64,000 nt of DNA. Source: Aquimarina brevivitae (lineage in GTDB: Bacteria > Bacteroidota > Bacteroidia > Flavobacteriales > Flavobacteriaceae). Below the pieces are notes generated by a model that did no database searches, was not told the DNA's origin, and saw nothing but the letters and a program-made list of their open reading frames with translations. Location of the stretch: NCBI RefSeq assembly GCF_004216895.1, contig NZ_SGXE01000001.1:1284208-1348207 (forward strand), written 5' to 3'. The position numbers were made by a program, and so were the translations under genes. Shown here piece after piece: positions 46,751-57,363 of the stretch (position 1 is its first letter; every line of letters starts with the position of its first letter).

Positions 46751-46822
46751 CTATAACGTTATAGTACTTGAAAAGACGTGTTAATGGAGCAGGTTTTTGA
46801 ATAATTTTTGAACCTTTTTGAA
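46751..46822. promoter_or_regulatory. Phased repeats and palindrome upstream of susC
   Basis: The gap of 252 bases before susC has a perfect 14-bp palindrome CTATAACGTTATAG (46751-46764) and three copies of TTTTTGAA at 46794, 46805 and 46815, spaced 11 and 10 bases, one helical turn. A regulator site is possible. No matching regulator gene is adjacent. Confidence 0.4.
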
Positions 46823-46883
46823 GTATCTGTTTTTTTAACAGAAAATATTAAGGATTTCATAATTACTGACATCGATCTTTTAT

Positions 46884-48575
46884 TTAAAAATTTGCCAGTA
46901 AAGAGATGTGAACTTTTGTGTTATTGAATTCAAAAGACTGACCGCTTCGTTTTCCATTAGCAAATATTAAACGTAATAAGCCTGATCTATTTCGAATTCC
47001 TAAGCCAATACCTATACTGTTTAAATTTTCAATGACATCGGTGATGTTATTTTCTACGTAGCCAAAATCAATTACACTATGGGCAAATATATTAGGAGAA
47101 AGAATGTACCGGTACTCCGTAGTTAGTAGGCTGTACAAGGAGGCAAAAATTGAATTTTCTTCAAATCCTCTTATAGACTGTAATCCTCCTGTCCTATATA
47201 GTTCATTAGTCAGATAGTTGTCAGCGTGTAATATAGAGGTATTGCTGCCTAGGGTTATATAGTTTCTAGAATTCAATCGAATGGTTCGGAGTAGGGATAA
47301 GGTTCCTTTGACTTGAGTGGTGCGGTTGGAGTTGGTCTCTCTATTGCCATAAGCAATATTGAGTGAATAGTTGGTTTTTGGTTCTGTAAACAAGGCTATG
47401 TCGACTGGGGTAGTGTATTCAATTGACGCGTTGATGAAACGTGCCTTGTAGTCGTTAATGTTGGCAATGGATTGGTCAAGTAAATTACTAGAGTTGATGG
47501 TTTGGTATCCAACCGAGGTATTTATCTTTTCTCCAATGATATAGTTAGCACTTAAGGATTGTTCTGTATTTAAAAACGTGGAATCTTGTTTAAAGATTTT
47601 TAAATCCGCTTCAATTCCAAAAGGACTGCTGAATATGTAAGGAATGGAAATGCTAGTGTTGAACCTTTGCTGGTCCTCCCCGTCATTTTTGTAAATAATT
47701 GTAAGTCTTTCCCCTATATTGAGGTTATTGATTAAAGAGAGGTTTACATATCCGTTTAACTCCAGGTTTCCGCTTTGTTCATTGGTTGAGAATCCTAAAA
47801 AACCATCGAAGCTGTTGGCGCTTTTCTTTTTTAGGTATAAGAAAACTTTTGTAGAATCTGAAGTAAAAAGTACCTCAGGAGGTTTAAGAGATTCAACAAA
47901 ACTCAAATTGTTTAATCGGCTTTCTTTATTCAGAAGGGATTCCTTGTTAAAAATATTTTTGATTTTAAGTTTGCTGTAATAGCGTAAATAACTTTTCGGG
48001 AATTTTTCATATCCCTTAATTATAATGGTGTCGATCGTTCTTTTGTCCTGTAGGTTGGATACGTGAAGGTTAGCAATTATAGTGTTGTCAACTTTTTGGA
48101 GATTGACCAACTTAATTTTATTAAAAGAAGCCCCTTGATTTGAAAATTTAAGATTGAGTTGATTCATAAAAGCTTCAATATTCTCGTATGGTATAATGAT
48201 CTCATTGTTGTCATTAATAAAAGATTCGATCAGATAATCTGCTTCAAAAGCCTTTGGGTCGTAACGAACAATAACGCTGTCTATCTTAGTGCTTAAAATA
48301 TAATTGGCGTTGTATAGGGTGTCGTTCACCCTTTTAACTCTTTTCAATGCTACGTCAATGTATCCAGATTTTATTAATTCTTTAGTAATGTTGGATGTGA
48401 TTTCCTTCAAGTCTTTGTAGGTTTTAAAGGAATTGGCTTTGAGGTAATTGTTAAGCACGACGGTTTCTGTGCTATCTTTTCCTTGAACAATAAGATGTAA
48501 TTGTTTTTTCTGGGCAATAAGTAAATTGCTTATTAAAAAATAGATACAAAAAAGATGTGTTCTGCTCAATTGCAA
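46884..48575 (-). CDS. Omp85-like outer-membrane protein
   Basis: A 563-residue exported protein. The N-terminal part has POTRA-like elements (IDTIIIKGYEKFPKSYLRYYSKLK), the C-terminal part is a barrel with LQSIRGFEENSIFASLYSLLTTEYRY, in which RGF is the Omp85 lid-lock-like motif, and the protein ends with a phenylalanine. It resembles BamA/TamA-type proteins that assemble or export outer-membrane proteins, but is shorter than BamA. There is no ATG near the signal peptide; a TTG at 48575 is the likely start. It is divergent from rpsL. Confidence 0.78.
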   Translation of the reverse strand: MQLSRTHLFCIYFLISNLLIAQKKQLHLIVQGKDSTETVVLNNYLKANSFKTYKDLKEITSNITKELIKSGYIDVALKRVKRVNDTLYNANYILSTKIDSVIVRYDPKAFEADYLIESFINDNNEIIIPYENIEAFMNQLNLKFSNQGASFNKIKLVNLQKVDNTIIANLHVSNLQDKRTIDTIIIKGYEKFPKSYLRYYSKLKIKNIFNKESLLNKESRLNNLSFVESLKPPEVLFTSDSTKVFLYLKKKSANSFDGFLGFSTNEQSGNLELNGYVNLSLINNLNIGERLTIIYKNDGEDQQRFNTSISIPYIFSSPFGIEADLKIFKQDSTFLNTEQSLSANYIIGEKINTSVGYQTINSSNLLDQSIANINDYKARFINASIEYTTPVDIALFTEPKTNYSLNIAYGNRETNSNRTTQVKGTLSLLRTIRLNSRNYITLGSNTSILHADNYLTNELYRTGGLQSIRGFEENSIFASLYSLLTTEYRYILSPNIFAHSVIDFGYVENNITDVIENLNSIGIGLGIRNRSGLLRLIFANGKRSGQSFEFNNTKVHISLLANF

Positions 48576-48672
48576 AGGGTTTAAAACAGTTCTTTCTAAG
48601 TGAGTAAAATAAAGCTCTTTTTTTAAGTTAAGGACATTAAATTAAAACTATTTCAAAATTAATGAATTAGGA

Positions 48673-48703
48673 TTTGATTTGCTGGAAAATATTTCTACCT
48701 TTG
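48673..48703 (+). promoter_or_regulatory. Promoter of the rpsL-rpsG-fusA-rpsJ operon
   Basis: TTTG (48673-48676), 19 bases, then TACCTTTG (48696-48703) fits the Bacteroidota promoter pattern exactly. The start would be near 48708, giving a leader of about 50 bases before rpsL with a small CCTC/GAGG hairpin. Confidence 0.75.
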
Positions 48704-48757
48704 CAGCCCTCATAAAAGAGGTATTGAAAAATATTAATATTTAGTGTAAAGCAAATT

Positions 48758-49132
48758 ATGCCAACAATTTCACAATTAGTACGAAAAGGTAGAGCCAAAA
48801 TAACTAAGAAGAGTAAATCGGCTGCTTTGGATTCGTGCCCGCAACGTCGCGGTGTGTGTACACGTGTTTATACTACTACGCCTAAAAAGCCTAACTCAGC
48901 AATGAGAAAGGTGGCGCGTGTTAGGTTAACTAACGGAAAGGAAGTAAACGCATACATCGGCGGAGAAGGACATAACCTCCAAGAGCACTCGATAGTATTA
49001 GTTAGAGGTGGAAGGGTAAAAGACTTACCGGGAGTTAGATATCACATCGTTCGTGGTGCTCTTGACACAGCAGGTGTTGAGGGAAGAACACAGCGTAGAT
49101 CTAAATACGGAGCTAAACGCCCTAAAAAGTAA
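48758..49132 (+). CDS. rpsL: Ribosomal protein S12
   Basis: Small-subunit protein of the decoding centre, 124 residues. It opens with [20 protein letters not shown] and contains [18 protein letters not shown]. The lysines that confer streptomycin resistance when changed are unaltered: K43 in PKKPNS and K88 in [10 protein letters not shown]. It begins the str operon and is followed by rpsG after 23 bases. A good promoter lies just upstream. Confidence 0.98.
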   Translation: MPTISQLVRKGRAKITKKSKSAALDSCPQRRGVCTRVYTTTPKKPNSAMRKVARVRLTNGKEVNAYIGGEGHNLQEHSIVLVRGGRVKDLPGVRYHIVRGALDTAGVEGRTQRRSKYGAKRPKK

Positions 49133-49155
49133 TTAAAAACTTTTAAGAAGAAGAC

Positions 49156-49632
49156 ATGAGAAAAAGAAAGGCTAAAAAAAGACCTATTTTACCAGATCCA
49201 CGTTTTAACGATCAGTTGGTGACTCGTTTTGTAAACATGATGATGTGGGATGGTAAAAAATCGGTAGCTTTTAAAATTTTCTACGATGCAATGGATATTG
49301 TAGAAGAGAAGAAACAAAACGATGAGAAGTCAGCATTAGAAATCTGGAAAGATGCATTGTCAAATGTAATGCCTCACGTAGAAGTAAGAAGTAGAAGAGT
49401 GGGTGGAGCTACTTTTCAAATTCCTAATCCAATCAGACCCGACCGTAAGATATCTACAGCAATGAAGTGGTTGATTCTTTATGCTCGTAAGAGAAATGAA
49501 AAATCAATGGCGCTTAGATTAGCTTCAGAGGTTATAGCGGCGGAGAAAGAAGAAGGAGCAGCTGTTAAGAAACGTGTAGATACGCATAAAATGGCTGAAG
49601 CAAACAAAGCATTCTCACACTTTAGATTTTAA
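49156..49632 (+). CDS. rpsG: Ribosomal protein S7
   Basis: Head-domain protein of the small subunit, 158 residues, binding 16S rRNA near the exit site. The motif [24 protein letters not shown] and [14 protein letters not shown] are typical. It precedes fusA by three bases. In Escherichia coli it regulates its own operon by binding the rpsL-rpsG gap; here that gap is only 23 bases. Confidence 0.98.
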   Translation: MRKRKAKKRPILPDPRFNDQLVTRFVNMMMWDGKKSVAFKIFYDAMDIVEEKKQNDEKSALEIWKDALSNVMPHVEVRSRRVGGATFQIPNPIRPDRKISTAMKWLILYARKRNEKSMALRLASEVIAAEKEEGAAVKKRVDTHKMAEANKAFSHFRF

Positions 49633-49635
49633 AAA

Positions 49636-51765
49636 ATGGCACAAAGAGATTTAAAATTTACAAGAAATATCGGAATTGCTGCGCACATTGACGCAGGAAA
49701 AACAACTACTACAGAGCGTATTTTATACTATACTGGAGTTAGTCATAAGATTGGTGAGGTGCACGATGGTGCTGCAACCATGGACTGGATGGAGCAAGAG
49801 CAGGAAAGAGGTATTACCATTACATCTGCTGCAACAACTTGTACGTGGAAATTTCCTATGGAAAATGCACAGCCATTACCAGAAACTAAAGATTATAACT
49901 TTAATATCATTGATACTCCGGGTCACGTTGACTTTACGGTAGAGGTAAACCGTTCTTTACGAGTGTTGGATGGTTTAGTTTTCTTATTTAGTGCTGTTGA
50001 TGGTGTTGAGCCTCAATCAGAAACGAACTGGAGACTTGCAGACAACTATAAAGTACCACGTATTGGTTTTGTAAACAAAATGGACCGTCAGGGATCTAAC
50101 TTTATGGCAGTATGTCAACAAGTTAAGGACATGCTTGGTTCTAACGCAGTGCCAATCGTAATGAATATCGGTGATGAAGCAGATTTTAAAGGAATTGTAG
50201 ACTTAGTTAAAAACCGTGCAGTTATTTGGCACGATGAAACTCAAGGTGCAACTTTTGATGTTGTTGATATACCAGAAGAATTGAAAGCAGAAGCTGCTGA
50301 ATTAAGAGGAAAGCTTATCGAAGAAGTTGCTGCTTATGACGAGAATTTGCTAGAAAAATATATGGAAGATGAAAACTCTATTACAGAAGATGAAGTGCAT
50401 GCTGCACTTAGAGCTGCTGTAATGGATATGTCTATCATTCCTATGATTTGTGGTTCTGCATTTAAAAACAAGGGGGTTCAATTCCTTTTAGATGCAGTAT
50501 GTCGTTACTTACCTTCTCCAGTAGATAAGGAAGGTATTGTAGGGATAAACCCTGATACAGAAAAGGAAGAAATACGTAAACCTGATGTTAGTGAACCATT
50601 CGCTGCTTTAGCTTTTAAAATTGCTACCGATCCTTTCGTTGGGCGTTTAGCATTCTTTAGAGCGTACTCAGGAAGATTAGATGCTGGATCTTACATTTTA
50701 AATAACAGATCTGGTAAAAAAGAGCGTATCTCTCGTATATACCAAATGCACTCTAATAAACAAAATGCAATCGATTTTATCGAAGCTGGTGATATTGGAG
50801 CAGCGGTTGGATTTAAAGATATCAAAACTGGTGACACGATGACTGACGAAAAGCATCCACTTGTTTTGGAATCTATGGATTTCCCTGATCCGGTAATTGG
50901 TATAGCGGTAGAACCAAAAACAAAAGCTGACGTTGATAAATTAGGTATGGCTTTGGCAAAACTTGCTGAAGAAGATCCAACATTTACTGCAAGAACAGAT
51001 GAAGCTTCAGGTCAGACTATTATTTCTGGAATGGGAGAGCTTCACTTAGATATTATTGTAGACCGTCTTAAGCGTGAGTTTAAGGTAGAGGTAAACCAAG
51101 GTCAGCCTCAGGTAGAATATAAAGAAGCGATTACTGCTAAGGCAGAACATAGAGAAGTTTACAAAAAACAATCTGGTGGTCGTGGTAAATTCGCAGATAT
51201 TGTATTCACTATGGAACCAGCTGAAGAAGGTAAACAAGGACTTGAATTCGTATCTGAAATTAAAGGTGGTAACGTTCCTAAGGAATTTATCCCTTCAGTA
51301 GAAAAAGGATTTAAAGAAGCTATGAAAAATGGTCCTTTAGCAGGATATGAGATGGACGCTATGAAAGTAACTCTTACAGATGGTTCGTACCACGATGTGG
51401 ATTCTGACCAATTATCGTTCGAGTTAGCGGCAAAAATGGGTTATAAAGCTGCGGCTAAAGCTGCAAGAGCCGTTATCATGGAACCAATGATGAAATTAGA
51501 AGTATTAACTCCCGAAGAAAATATGGGGGATATAGTAGGAGACCTTAACAGAAGAAGAGGACAGGTTAACGATATGAGTGACCGCTCTGGTTCTAAGGTT
51601 GTAAAAGCTATAGTGCCTTTATCAGAAATGTTTGGATACGTTACGGCGTTAAGAACATTATCCTCAGGTAGAGCTACTTCAACAATGGAATTTTCTCACT
51701 ATGCAGAGACTCCTTCAAATATAGCTGAAGAAGTAATTGCTGCTGCAAAAGGAGTTAACGCTTAA
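49636..51765 (+). CDS. fusA: Elongation factor G
   Basis: Translocation GTPase, 709 residues. The G1 motif is AHIDAGKT (residues 16-23), G3 is DTPGHVDF, and NKMD follows. The extra insert [18 protein letters not shown]-like region after the G2 motif (about residues 75-90) is common in Bacteroidota EF-G. It is followed by rpsJ and not by tuf, so EF-Tu is encoded elsewhere. Confidence 0.98.
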   Translation: MAQRDLKFTRNIGIAAHIDAGKTTTTERILYYTGVSHKIGEVHDGAATMDWMEQEQERGITITSAATTCTWKFPMENAQPLPETKDYNFNIIDTPGHVDFTVEVNRSLRVLDGLVFLFSAVDGVEPQSETNWRLADNYKVPRIGFVNKMDRQGSNFMAVCQQVKDMLGSNAVPIVMNIGDEADFKGIVDLVKNRAVIWHDETQGATFDVVDIPEELKAEAAELRGKLIEEVAAYDENLLEKYMEDENSITEDEVHAALRAAVMDMSIIPMICGSAFKNKGVQFLLDAVCRYLPSPVDKEGIVGINPDTEKEEIRKPDVSEPFAALAFKIATDPFVGRLAFFRAYSGRLDAGSYILNNRSGKKERISRIYQMHSNKQNAIDFIEAGDIGAAVGFKDIKTGDTMTDEKHPLVLESMDFPDPVIGIAVEPKTKADVDKLGMALAKLAEEDPTFTARTDEASGQTIISGMGELHLDIIVDRLKREFKVEVNQGQPQVEYKEAITAKAEHREVYKKQSGGRGKFADIVFTMEPAEEGKQGLEFVSEIKGGNVPKEFIPSVEKGFKEAMKNGPLAGYEMDAMKVTLTDGSYHDVDSDQLSFELAAKMGYKAAAKAARAVIMEPMMKLEVLTPEENMGDIVGDLNRRRGQVNDMSDRSGSKVVKAIVPLSEMFGYVTALRTLSSGRATSTMEFSHYAETPSNIAEEVIAAAKGVNA

Positions 51766-51778
51766 TTATTTACAGAAA

Positions 51779-52084
51779 ATGAGTCAAAAAATCAGAATAA
51801 AACTAAAGTCTTACGATCATAACCTAGTAGATAAATCTGCAGAGAAAATCGTAAAGACGGTAAAAAGTACAGGTGCTGTAGTAACAGGACCGATACCATT
51901 ACCAACTCATAAAAAGATTTTTACAGTTCTTAGATCACCACACGTAAACAAAAAGTCTAGAGAGCAATTTCAATTAAGCTCTTACAAAAGACTTTTGGAT
52001 ATCTACAGTTCTTCGTCAAAAACAATTGATGCTTTGATGAAGCTGGAATTACCAAGTGGGGTAGAAGTAGAGATCAAAGTATAA
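51779..52084 (+). CDS. rpsJ: Ribosomal protein S10
   Basis: Small-subunit head protein, 101 residues, and part of the NusB transcription antitermination system. The ATG at 51779 gives [21 protein letters not shown], the family N-terminus; a 14-residue upstream extension overlapping fusA is not real. It is the last gene of the str cluster here, separated from rplC by a 171-base structured gap. Confidence 0.98.
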   Translation: MSQKIRIKLKSYDHNLVDKSAEKIVKTVKSTGAVVTGPIPLPTHKKIFTVLRSPHVNKKSREQFQLSSYKRLLDIYSSSSKTIDALMKLELPSGVEVEIKV

Positions 52085-52255
52085 AAGGGTTTATTTAGGG
52101 GTGGTGATCAAACATCATCCCTAATAACACATGTCCCAAGCTGCGTGCAAGGGAAAAACGGCAAAAATACATTCAGGGTTGAAGGTGTTTTGACCCTATT
52201 TTTTTGCAAAGAAATGAGTTGTTAAAAAGAGAATAAATTTAAATAATTAATAAAT
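52085..52255 (+). promoter_or_regulatory. Structured leader before rplC with terminator-like hairpin
   Basis: Three hairpins occur between rpsJ and rplC: TTAGGG/CCCTAA with inner GTGAT/ATCAT (52095-52124); TCCC/GGGA (52134-52154); and AGGGTT (52175-52180) with GACCCT (52192-52197) followed by seven T at 52199-52205. The last one looks like an intrinsic terminator 50 bases before rplC. It may end the str operon or act as an attenuator of the S10 operon; AGGGT at 52086-52090 could compete for its 3' arm. A TATTTTTTTG stretch at the hairpin end may also be a promoter variant. Confidence 0.5.
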
Positions 52256-52873
52256 ATGTCTGGGTTAATAGGAAAAAAGATCGGTATGACCAGCATTTTC
52301 GACGAAAATGGAAAGAACATTCCATGTACAGTAATCGAAGCTGGCCCATGTATCGTTACCCAAGTCAGAACCAATGAAACTGATGGCTATGACGCTGTAC
52401 AGTTAGGTTTCGATGACAAAGCAGACAAAAACGCTACTAAAGCTGAGTTAGGTCACTTTAAGAAAGCTGGTACTGCTGCAAAACGTCAAGTAATCGAATT
52501 CAAAGGTTTTGAGGAGGAGTACAAGTTAGGTGATACAATTACAGTTGAGCACTTCACTGAAGGTGAGTTTGTAGATGTATCCGGAGTCTCTAAAGGAAAA
52601 GGATTCCAAGGAGTTGTTAAAAGACACGGTTTTGGTGGAGTAGGACAAGCTACTCACGGTCAACATAACCGTTTAAGAGCACCTGGTTCTATTGGAGCAG
52701 CTTCTTATCCAGCAAGGGTATTCAAAGGAATGCGAATGGCCGGCCGTATGGGAGGAGATAAAGTAAAAGTTGAAAATCTAAGAGTGTTAAAGGTAGTGCC
52801 TGAAAAGAATCTACTTGTGGTTAAGGGATGTGTTCCTGGGCACAAAAACGCTTACGTAACTATTCAGAAGTAA
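52256..52873 (+). CDS. rplC: Ribosomal protein L3
   Basis: Large-subunit protein near the peptidyl transferase centre, 205 residues. [21 protein letters not shown] at the start and [18 protein letters not shown] with the glutamine that is methylated in some bacteria identify it. It begins the S10 operon in this genome. Its stop overlaps the rplD start by one base (TAATG). Confidence 0.98.
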   Translation: MSGLIGKKIGMTSIFDENGKNIPCTVIEAGPCIVTQVRTNETDGYDAVQLGFDDKADKNATKAELGHFKKAGTAAKRQVIEFKGFEEEYKLGDTITVEHFTEGEFVDVSGVSKGKGFQGVVKRHGFGGVGQATHGQHNRLRAPGSIGAASYPARVFKGMRMAGRMGGDKVKVENLRVLKVVPEKNLLVVKGCVPGHKNAYVTIQK

Positions 52874-53502
52874 TGAAAGTAGCAGTAGTTGATATCAAAG
52901 GAAAAGAAACCGGTAGAGAAGTAAGCTTGTCTACTGATGTTTTCGGTATAGAGCCAAACAATCATGCTGTTTACTTAGATGTTAAGCAGTATTTGGCGAA
53001 CCAACGTCAAGGTACGCACAAGTCTAAAGAAAGAGCAGAGATTGTAGGTAGTACAAGAAAGATAAAAAAGCAAAAAGGAACCGGTACTGCCAGAGCAGGT
53101 AGTATTAAGTCACCTATCTTTAAAGGTGGAGGTAGAATTTTTGGTCCTAGACCAAGAAATTACGCTTTTAAATTAAATAAAAACCTAAAGAGGTTAGCAC
53201 GTAAATCTGCTTTAAGTATTAAAGCAAATGACAAGGCTATTACCGTTATTGAGGACTTTAATTTCGATACTATTAAGACAAAGAATTTTGTGGAAGTAGT
53301 TAAGGCATTGGGACTTGAAGGTAAAAAATCTTTGTTTGTGTTGGGAGAGTCAAATAAAAATGTATATTTGTCGTCTCGTAATTTAAAAGATTCAGAAGTT
53401 GTAACTTCCTCAGATTTAAGTACTTACAAAATACTTAACGCAAACAAGGTAGTGCTTCTGGAAGGTTCTTTGAAAGGAATAGAAACGAATTTAAGTAAAT
53501 AA
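52873..53502 (+). CDS. rplD: Ribosomal protein L4
   Basis: Large-subunit protein lining the exit tunnel, 209 residues; in Escherichia coli it also controls the S10 operon. The ATG at 52873 overlaps the rplC stop and starts [19 protein letters not shown]; a longer frame that starts inside rplC is not used. The tunnel loop is the stretch [16 protein letters not shown] and [14 protein letters not shown]. Confidence 0.98.
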   Translation: MKVAVVDIKGKETGREVSLSTDVFGIEPNNHAVYLDVKQYLANQRQGTHKSKERAEIVGSTRKIKKQKGTGTARAGSIKSPIFKGGGRIFGPRPRNYAFKLNKNLKRLARKSALSIKANDKAITVIEDFNFDTIKTKNFVEVVKALGLEGKKSLFVLGESNKNVYLSSRNLKDSEVVTSSDLSTYKILNANKVVLLEGSLKGIETNLSK

Positions 53503-53507
53503 TCGTC

Positions 53508-53798
53508 ATGAGTATCTTAGTAAAACCTATTATTACGGAAAAAGCTACAAGTGATAGTGAATTGTTAAATCGCTATGCTTTTGTAGTAAAGAAAAATGCG
53601 AATAAGGTAGAAATTAAGAAAGCTGTTGAGGCTACTTATGGTGTATCTGTTGAAAAAGTTCGCACAATAAATGTCCGTCCGGATCGCAAGGTTCGCTATA
53701 CCAAAACTGGTATGGTCACTGGTAAAACAGCTGCTTATAAAAAAGCAATTGTACAGGTGGCGGAAGGTGAAGTAATTGATTTATATAGTAATCTTTAA
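53508..53798 (+). CDS. rplW: Ribosomal protein L23
   Basis: Large-subunit protein at the tunnel exit, 96 residues, docking site for trigger factor and SRP. MSILVKPIITEKATSDSELLNRYAF and the ATYGVSVEKVRTINV segment are diagnostic. It follows rplD after five bases and precedes rplB. Confidence 0.98.
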   Translation: MSILVKPIITEKATSDSELLNRYAFVVKKNANKVEIKKAVEATYGVSVEKVRTINVRPDRKVRYTKTGMVTGKTAAYKKAIVQVAEGEVIDLYSNL

Positions 53799-53807
53799 GA
53801 CTAGAAG

Positions 53808-54632
53808 ATGTCAGTAAGAAAATTAAAACCAATTACCCCAGGTCAGCGTTTTAGAGTAGTTAATGGATTTGACGCAATAACTACTGATAAGCCGGAGAAA
53901 AGTTTATTAGCTCCGAAAAAAAGAACTGGTGGTAGAAACAGTCAAGGTAAGATGACCATACGCTACGTAGGTGGAGGTCACAAAAAGAGATATCGTATTA
54001 TCGATTTCAAACGCGACAAGCAGGGTGTTCCTGCAACTGTTGCAAGTATCGAATACGATCCAAACAGAACTGCTTTTATAGCGCTTGTTAATTACCAGGA
54101 TGGTGAGAAGCGTTATGTTATCGCTCAAAACGGTTTGCAAGTAGGTCAAAATATCGTATCAGGAAGCAATGTTGCTCCTGAGATCGGTAATGCAATGCCA
54201 TTAAGCGATATTCCTCTAGGAACAATCATATCTTGTATAGAACTTCGTCCGGGTCAGGGTGCTGTAATGGCGCGTAGTGCTGGGTCTTTTGCTCAGTTAA
54301 TGGCACGCGATGGAAAGTTTGCAACAGTGAAGTTACCTTCAGGTGAAGTAAGAATGATTCTAGCAACTTGTATGGCTACTATAGGAGCTGTATCTAACAG
54401 TGATCATCAGTTAATAGTTGGTGGTAAAGCTGGTAGAACAAGATGGCTGGGTCGTCGTCCAAGAACAAGACCGGTAGCAATGAACCCGGTGGATCACCCA
54501 ATGGGTGGTGGTGAAGGACGTTCTTCTGGAGGTCATCCACGTTCTAGAAAAGGGTTGCCTGCTAAAGGTTATAGAACCCGTTCTAAGACAAAATCGAGTA
54601 ATAAGTATATTGTAGAACGTAGAAAGAAATAA
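53808..54632 (+). CDS. rplB: Ribosomal protein L2
   Basis: Large-subunit protein essential for subunit joining and peptidyl transfer, 274 residues. It contains the RNA-binding beta-barrel and the C-terminal [28 protein letters not shown] motif with the conserved histidine. Length is normal. Confidence 0.98.
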   Translation: MSVRKLKPITPGQRFRVVNGFDAITTDKPEKSLLAPKKRTGGRNSQGKMTIRYVGGGHKKRYRIIDFKRDKQGVPATVASIEYDPNRTAFIALVNYQDGEKRYVIAQNGLQVGQNIVSGSNVAPEIGNAMPLSDIPLGTIISCIELRPGQGAVMARSAGSFAQLMARDGKFATVKLPSGEVRMILATCMATIGAVSNSDHQLIVGGKAGRTRWLGRRPRTRPVAMNPVDHPMGGGEGRSSGGHPRSRKGLPAKGYRTRSKTKSSNKYIVERRKK

Positions 54633-54638
54633 TAAGAT

Positions 54639-54917
54639 ATGGCACGTTCATTAAAGAAAGGACCTTACGTTCACTATAAGTTAGAGAGAAAAGTAGCTGC
54701 TAATGTAGAGGCAAATAAAAAGACTGTTATCAAAACATGGTCAAGAGCTTCTATGATTACTCCTGACTTTGTAGGGCAAACAATTGCAGTTCACAATGGT
54801 CGCCAATTCGTACCTGTTTATGTAACAGAGAATATGGTAGGTCATAAATTAGGAGAATTTTCGCCAACCCGTTCGTTTAGAGGACACGCTGGTGCTAAAA
54901 ATAAAGGTAAAAAATAA
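54639..54917 (+). CDS. rpsS: Ribosomal protein S19
   Basis: Small-subunit head protein, 92 residues, forming a complex with S13. [19 protein letters not shown] and [18 protein letters not shown] identify it. It follows rplB by six bases. Confidence 0.98.
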   Translation: MARSLKKGPYVHYKLERKVAANVEANKKTVIKTWSRASMITPDFVGQTIAVHNGRQFVPVYVTENMVGHKLGEFSPTRSFRGHAGAKNKGKK

Positions 54918-54925
54918 TTTAAGCT

Positions 54926-55333
54926 ATGGGAGTTCGTAAAAGAGAAATGGCAGAAAGAATTAAGGAAGAGAAAAAGCAAGTTGCTTTTGCTAAGCTTAAT
55001 AACTGCCCTACGTCACCAAGAAAAATGCGTTTAGTTGCTGACTTGGTACGTGGTCAAAAAATTGAAAGAGCGCTTCATATTCTTAGATTTAGCCAAAAAG
55101 AAGCAGCACGTCGTTTAGAAAAACTGTTGCTTTCTGCAATTGCAAACTGGCAGGCGAAAAATGAAGACGCTAGCATTGAAGATGCTGATTTATTTATTAA
55201 GGAGATCCGTGTTGATGGAGGAAGTATGTTAAAAAGACTTCGTCCTGCACCACAAGGTCGAGCACATAGAATTAGAAAACGCTCTAACCACGTTACAATC
55301 GTATTAGGAGCAAACAATAATACACAAAGCTAA
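54926..55333 (+). CDS. rplV: Ribosomal protein L22
   Basis: Large-subunit protein of the exit tunnel, 135 residues. [20 protein letters not shown] and the C-terminal tunnel hairpin [21 protein letters not shown] identify it. A charged N-terminal extension of about 24 residues, as is common in Flavobacteriaceae, comes before the core. A later start is possible. Confidence 0.97.
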   Translation: MGVRKREMAERIKEEKKQVAFAKLNNCPTSPRKMRLVADLVRGQKIERALHILRFSQKEAARRLEKLLLSAIANWQAKNEDASIEDADLFIKEIRVDGGSMLKRLRPAPQGRAHRIRKRSNHVTIVLGANNNTQS

Positions 55334-55343
55334 TATAGACAGT

Positions 55344-56063
55344 ATGGGACAGAAGACAAATCCAATCGGAAATCGCCTTGGTATTATCAGAGGATGGGAA
55401 TCTAACTGGTACGGAGGTAATGACTACGGTGATAAGCTTGCCGAAGACGATAAGATTAGAAAGTACGTACACGCTCGTTTATCTAAAGCTAGTGTATCGA
55501 GAGTAATCATTGAGCGTACGCTTAAACTTGTAACCGTTACTATCACCACCGCAAGACCTGGTATTATTATCGGAAAAGGCGGTCAGGAGGTAGACAAGTT
55601 AAAAGAAGAGCTTAAAAAGATTACAGATAAGGAAGTTCAGATCAATATTTTTGAGATCAAAAGACCAGAACTAGATGCACATCTTGTAGCTTCAAGTGTT
55701 GCTCGTCAGATAGAAAATCGTATTTCTTACAGAAGAGCAATTAAAATGGCTATTGCAGCTGCAATGAGAATGAATGCAGAAGGTATCAAAATTCAGATCT
55801 CAGGACGTCTTAACGGTGCTGAAATGGCACGTTCAGAGTCTTACAAAGAAGGTAGAATTCCTTTATCAACATTTAGAGCTGACATCGATTATGCTTTAGT
55901 TGAAGCACACACTACTTATGGTAGATTAGGTGTTAAAGTATGGATCATGAAAGGCGAAGTATATGGTAAAAGAGAGCTTTCTCCTTTAGTAGGTCTTTCT
56001 AAGAAACAAGGGAAAGGCGACAAAGCAGGTAGAGGTGATAAGAAATCACGTCGTAGAAAGTAA
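55344..56063 (+). CDS. rpsC: Ribosomal protein S3
   Basis: Small-subunit protein at the mRNA entry, 239 residues. [22 protein letters not shown] opens the protein and the KH domain with [14 protein letters not shown] follows at about residues 71-85. The tail is lysine-rich. Confidence 0.98.
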   Translation: MGQKTNPIGNRLGIIRGWESNWYGGNDYGDKLAEDDKIRKYVHARLSKASVSRVIIERTLKLVTVTITTARPGIIIGKGGQEVDKLKEELKKITDKEVQINIFEIKRPELDAHLVASSVARQIENRISYRRAIKMAIAAAMRMNAEGIKIQISGRLNGAEMARSESYKEGRIPLSTFRADIDYALVEAHTTYGRLGVKVWIMKGEVYGKRELSPLVGLSKKQGKGDKAGRGDKKSRRRK

Positions 56064-56083
56064 TTTTTTTAAAGTAAAGAACA

Positions 56084-56503
56084 ATGTTACAGCCTAAAAG
56101 AACAAAATTCCGTAAGCAACAAAAAGGACGTATGAAAGGGATCTCTCAAAGAGGGCATCAACTTTCTAACGGGACTTTCGGAATCAAATCGCTAGAATCA
56201 AATTTTGTTACTGCTAGACAGATAGAAGCAGCACGTATTGCCGCTACTCGTTATATGAAAAGAGAGGGATCTCTGTGGATTAAAATTTTCCCAGACAAGC
56301 CGATCACTAAAAAGCCTCTTGAAGTACGTATGGGTAAAGGTAAAGGTAATGTGGAATACTGGGCAGCGGTAGTAAAACCGGGTAGAATCTTATTTGAAAT
56401 AGGAGGTGTCTCTTTAGACATTGCAAGAGAAGCTTTACGTTTAGCTGCTCAAAAACTACCTGTAAAAACTAAGTTTATCGTAGCTAGAGATTATCAAGCT
56501 TAA
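56084..56503 (+). CDS. rplP: Ribosomal protein L16
   Basis: Large-subunit protein that helps position the A-site tRNA, 139 residues. [19 protein letters not shown] and [24 protein letters not shown] are diagnostic. It precedes rpmC by 13 bases. Confidence 0.98.
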   Translation: MLQPKRTKFRKQQKGRMKGISQRGHQLSNGTFGIKSLESNFVTARQIEAARIAATRYMKREGSLWIKIFPDKPITKKPLEVRMGKGKGNVEYWAAVVKPGRILFEIGGVSLDIAREALRLAAQKLPVKTKFIVARDYQA

Positions 56504-56516
56504 ATTCAAAGAAATT

Positions 56517-56711
56517 ATGAAGCAATCAGAAGTAAAAGAAATATCTACAGCTGAATTACAAGAAGAACTTAGTAAAGCAAGAAAAGCGTATTCAGATTTA
56601 AGAATGGCGCATGCTATGTCTCCATTAGAAAATCCTTTACAATTACGTAAAGTAAGACGATCTATAGCGAGAATGGCCACTGAGCTGACAAAAAGAGAAT
56701 TAAACGGTTAA
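56517..56711 (+). CDS. rpmC: Ribosomal protein L29
   Basis: A 64-residue helical hairpin protein near the tunnel exit. Motifs ISTAELQEELSKARKAYSDLRMA and NPLQLRKVRRSIARMATEL fit L29. It lies between rplP and rpsQ as usual. Confidence 0.97.
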   Translation: MKQSEVKEISTAELQEELSKARKAYSDLRMAHAMSPLENPLQLRKVRRSIARMATELTKRELNG

Positions 56712-56723
56712 TTCTGCTGAAAG

Positions 56724-56981
56724 ATGGAAAAAAGAAACTTAAGAAAAGAACGTATAGGTGTAGTTACCAGTAATAAAATGCAGAAATCTATTGTGGTTTC
56801 TGAAGTTAAACGAGTAAAACACCCGATGTACGGAAAGTTCGTGTTAAAAACGAAAAAATACGTTGCACACGACGAGAAAAACGACTGCAATATTGGTGAT
56901 ACTGTAAAGATCATGGAAACAAGACCTATGAGTAAAACCAAGTGCTGGAGATTAGTTGAAGTAATTGAAAGAGCGAAGTAA
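56724..56981 (+). CDS. rpsQ: Ribosomal protein S17
   Basis: An 85-residue OB-fold protein of the small subunit. It contains [42 protein letters not shown] and the [14 protein letters not shown] ending. It is the last gene of the S10 group. Confidence 0.98.
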   Translation: MEKRNLRKERIGVVTSNKMQKSIVVSEVKRVKHPMYGKFVLKTKKYVAHDEKNDCNIGDTVKIMETRPMSKTKCWRLVEVIERAK

Positions 56982-56983
56982 TT

Positions 56984-57352
56984 ATGGTACAACAAGAATC
57001 TAGATTAAAAGTAGCCGATAATACCGGAGCTAAAGAAGTATTAGTGATCCGTGTTTTAGGTGGTACAGGAAGAAGATACGCCTCTGTAGGTGACAAAATA
57101 GTTGTCAGTGTAAAAGAAGCTACTCCAAACGGAAACGTTAAAAAAGGAGCAGTATCTACTGCAGTTGTAGTTCGTACTAAGAAAGAAGTGCGCAGACCGG
57201 ATGGTTCTTACATTCGTTTCGATGATAACGCTTGTGTTCTATTGAACGCAACCGGAGAAATGAGAGGAACACGTGTATTTGGTCCTGTAGCAAGAGAGCT
57301 TCGTGATAAGCAATTCATGAAGATTGTTTCACTAGCGCCAGAAGTGCTTTAA
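56984..57352 (+). CDS. rplN: Ribosomal protein L14
   Basis: A 122-residue large-subunit protein at the subunit interface. [27 protein letters not shown] and [26 protein letters not shown] are diagnostic. It starts the spc group; only two bases separate it from rpsQ, so there is no visible promoter between S10 and spc. Confidence 0.98.
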   Translation: MVQQESRLKVADNTGAKEVLVIRVLGGTGRRYASVGDKIVVSVKEATPNGNVKKGAVSTAVVVRTKKEVRRPDGSYIRFDDNACVLLNATGEMRGTRVFGPVARELRDKQFMKIVSLAPEVL

Positions 57353-57363
57353 AATCGTATACA

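Noticed and set aside
51737-51778. 14-codon extension of rpsJ overlapping fusA
   Set aside because: S10 proteins begin at the downstream ATG; the extension does not match the family.
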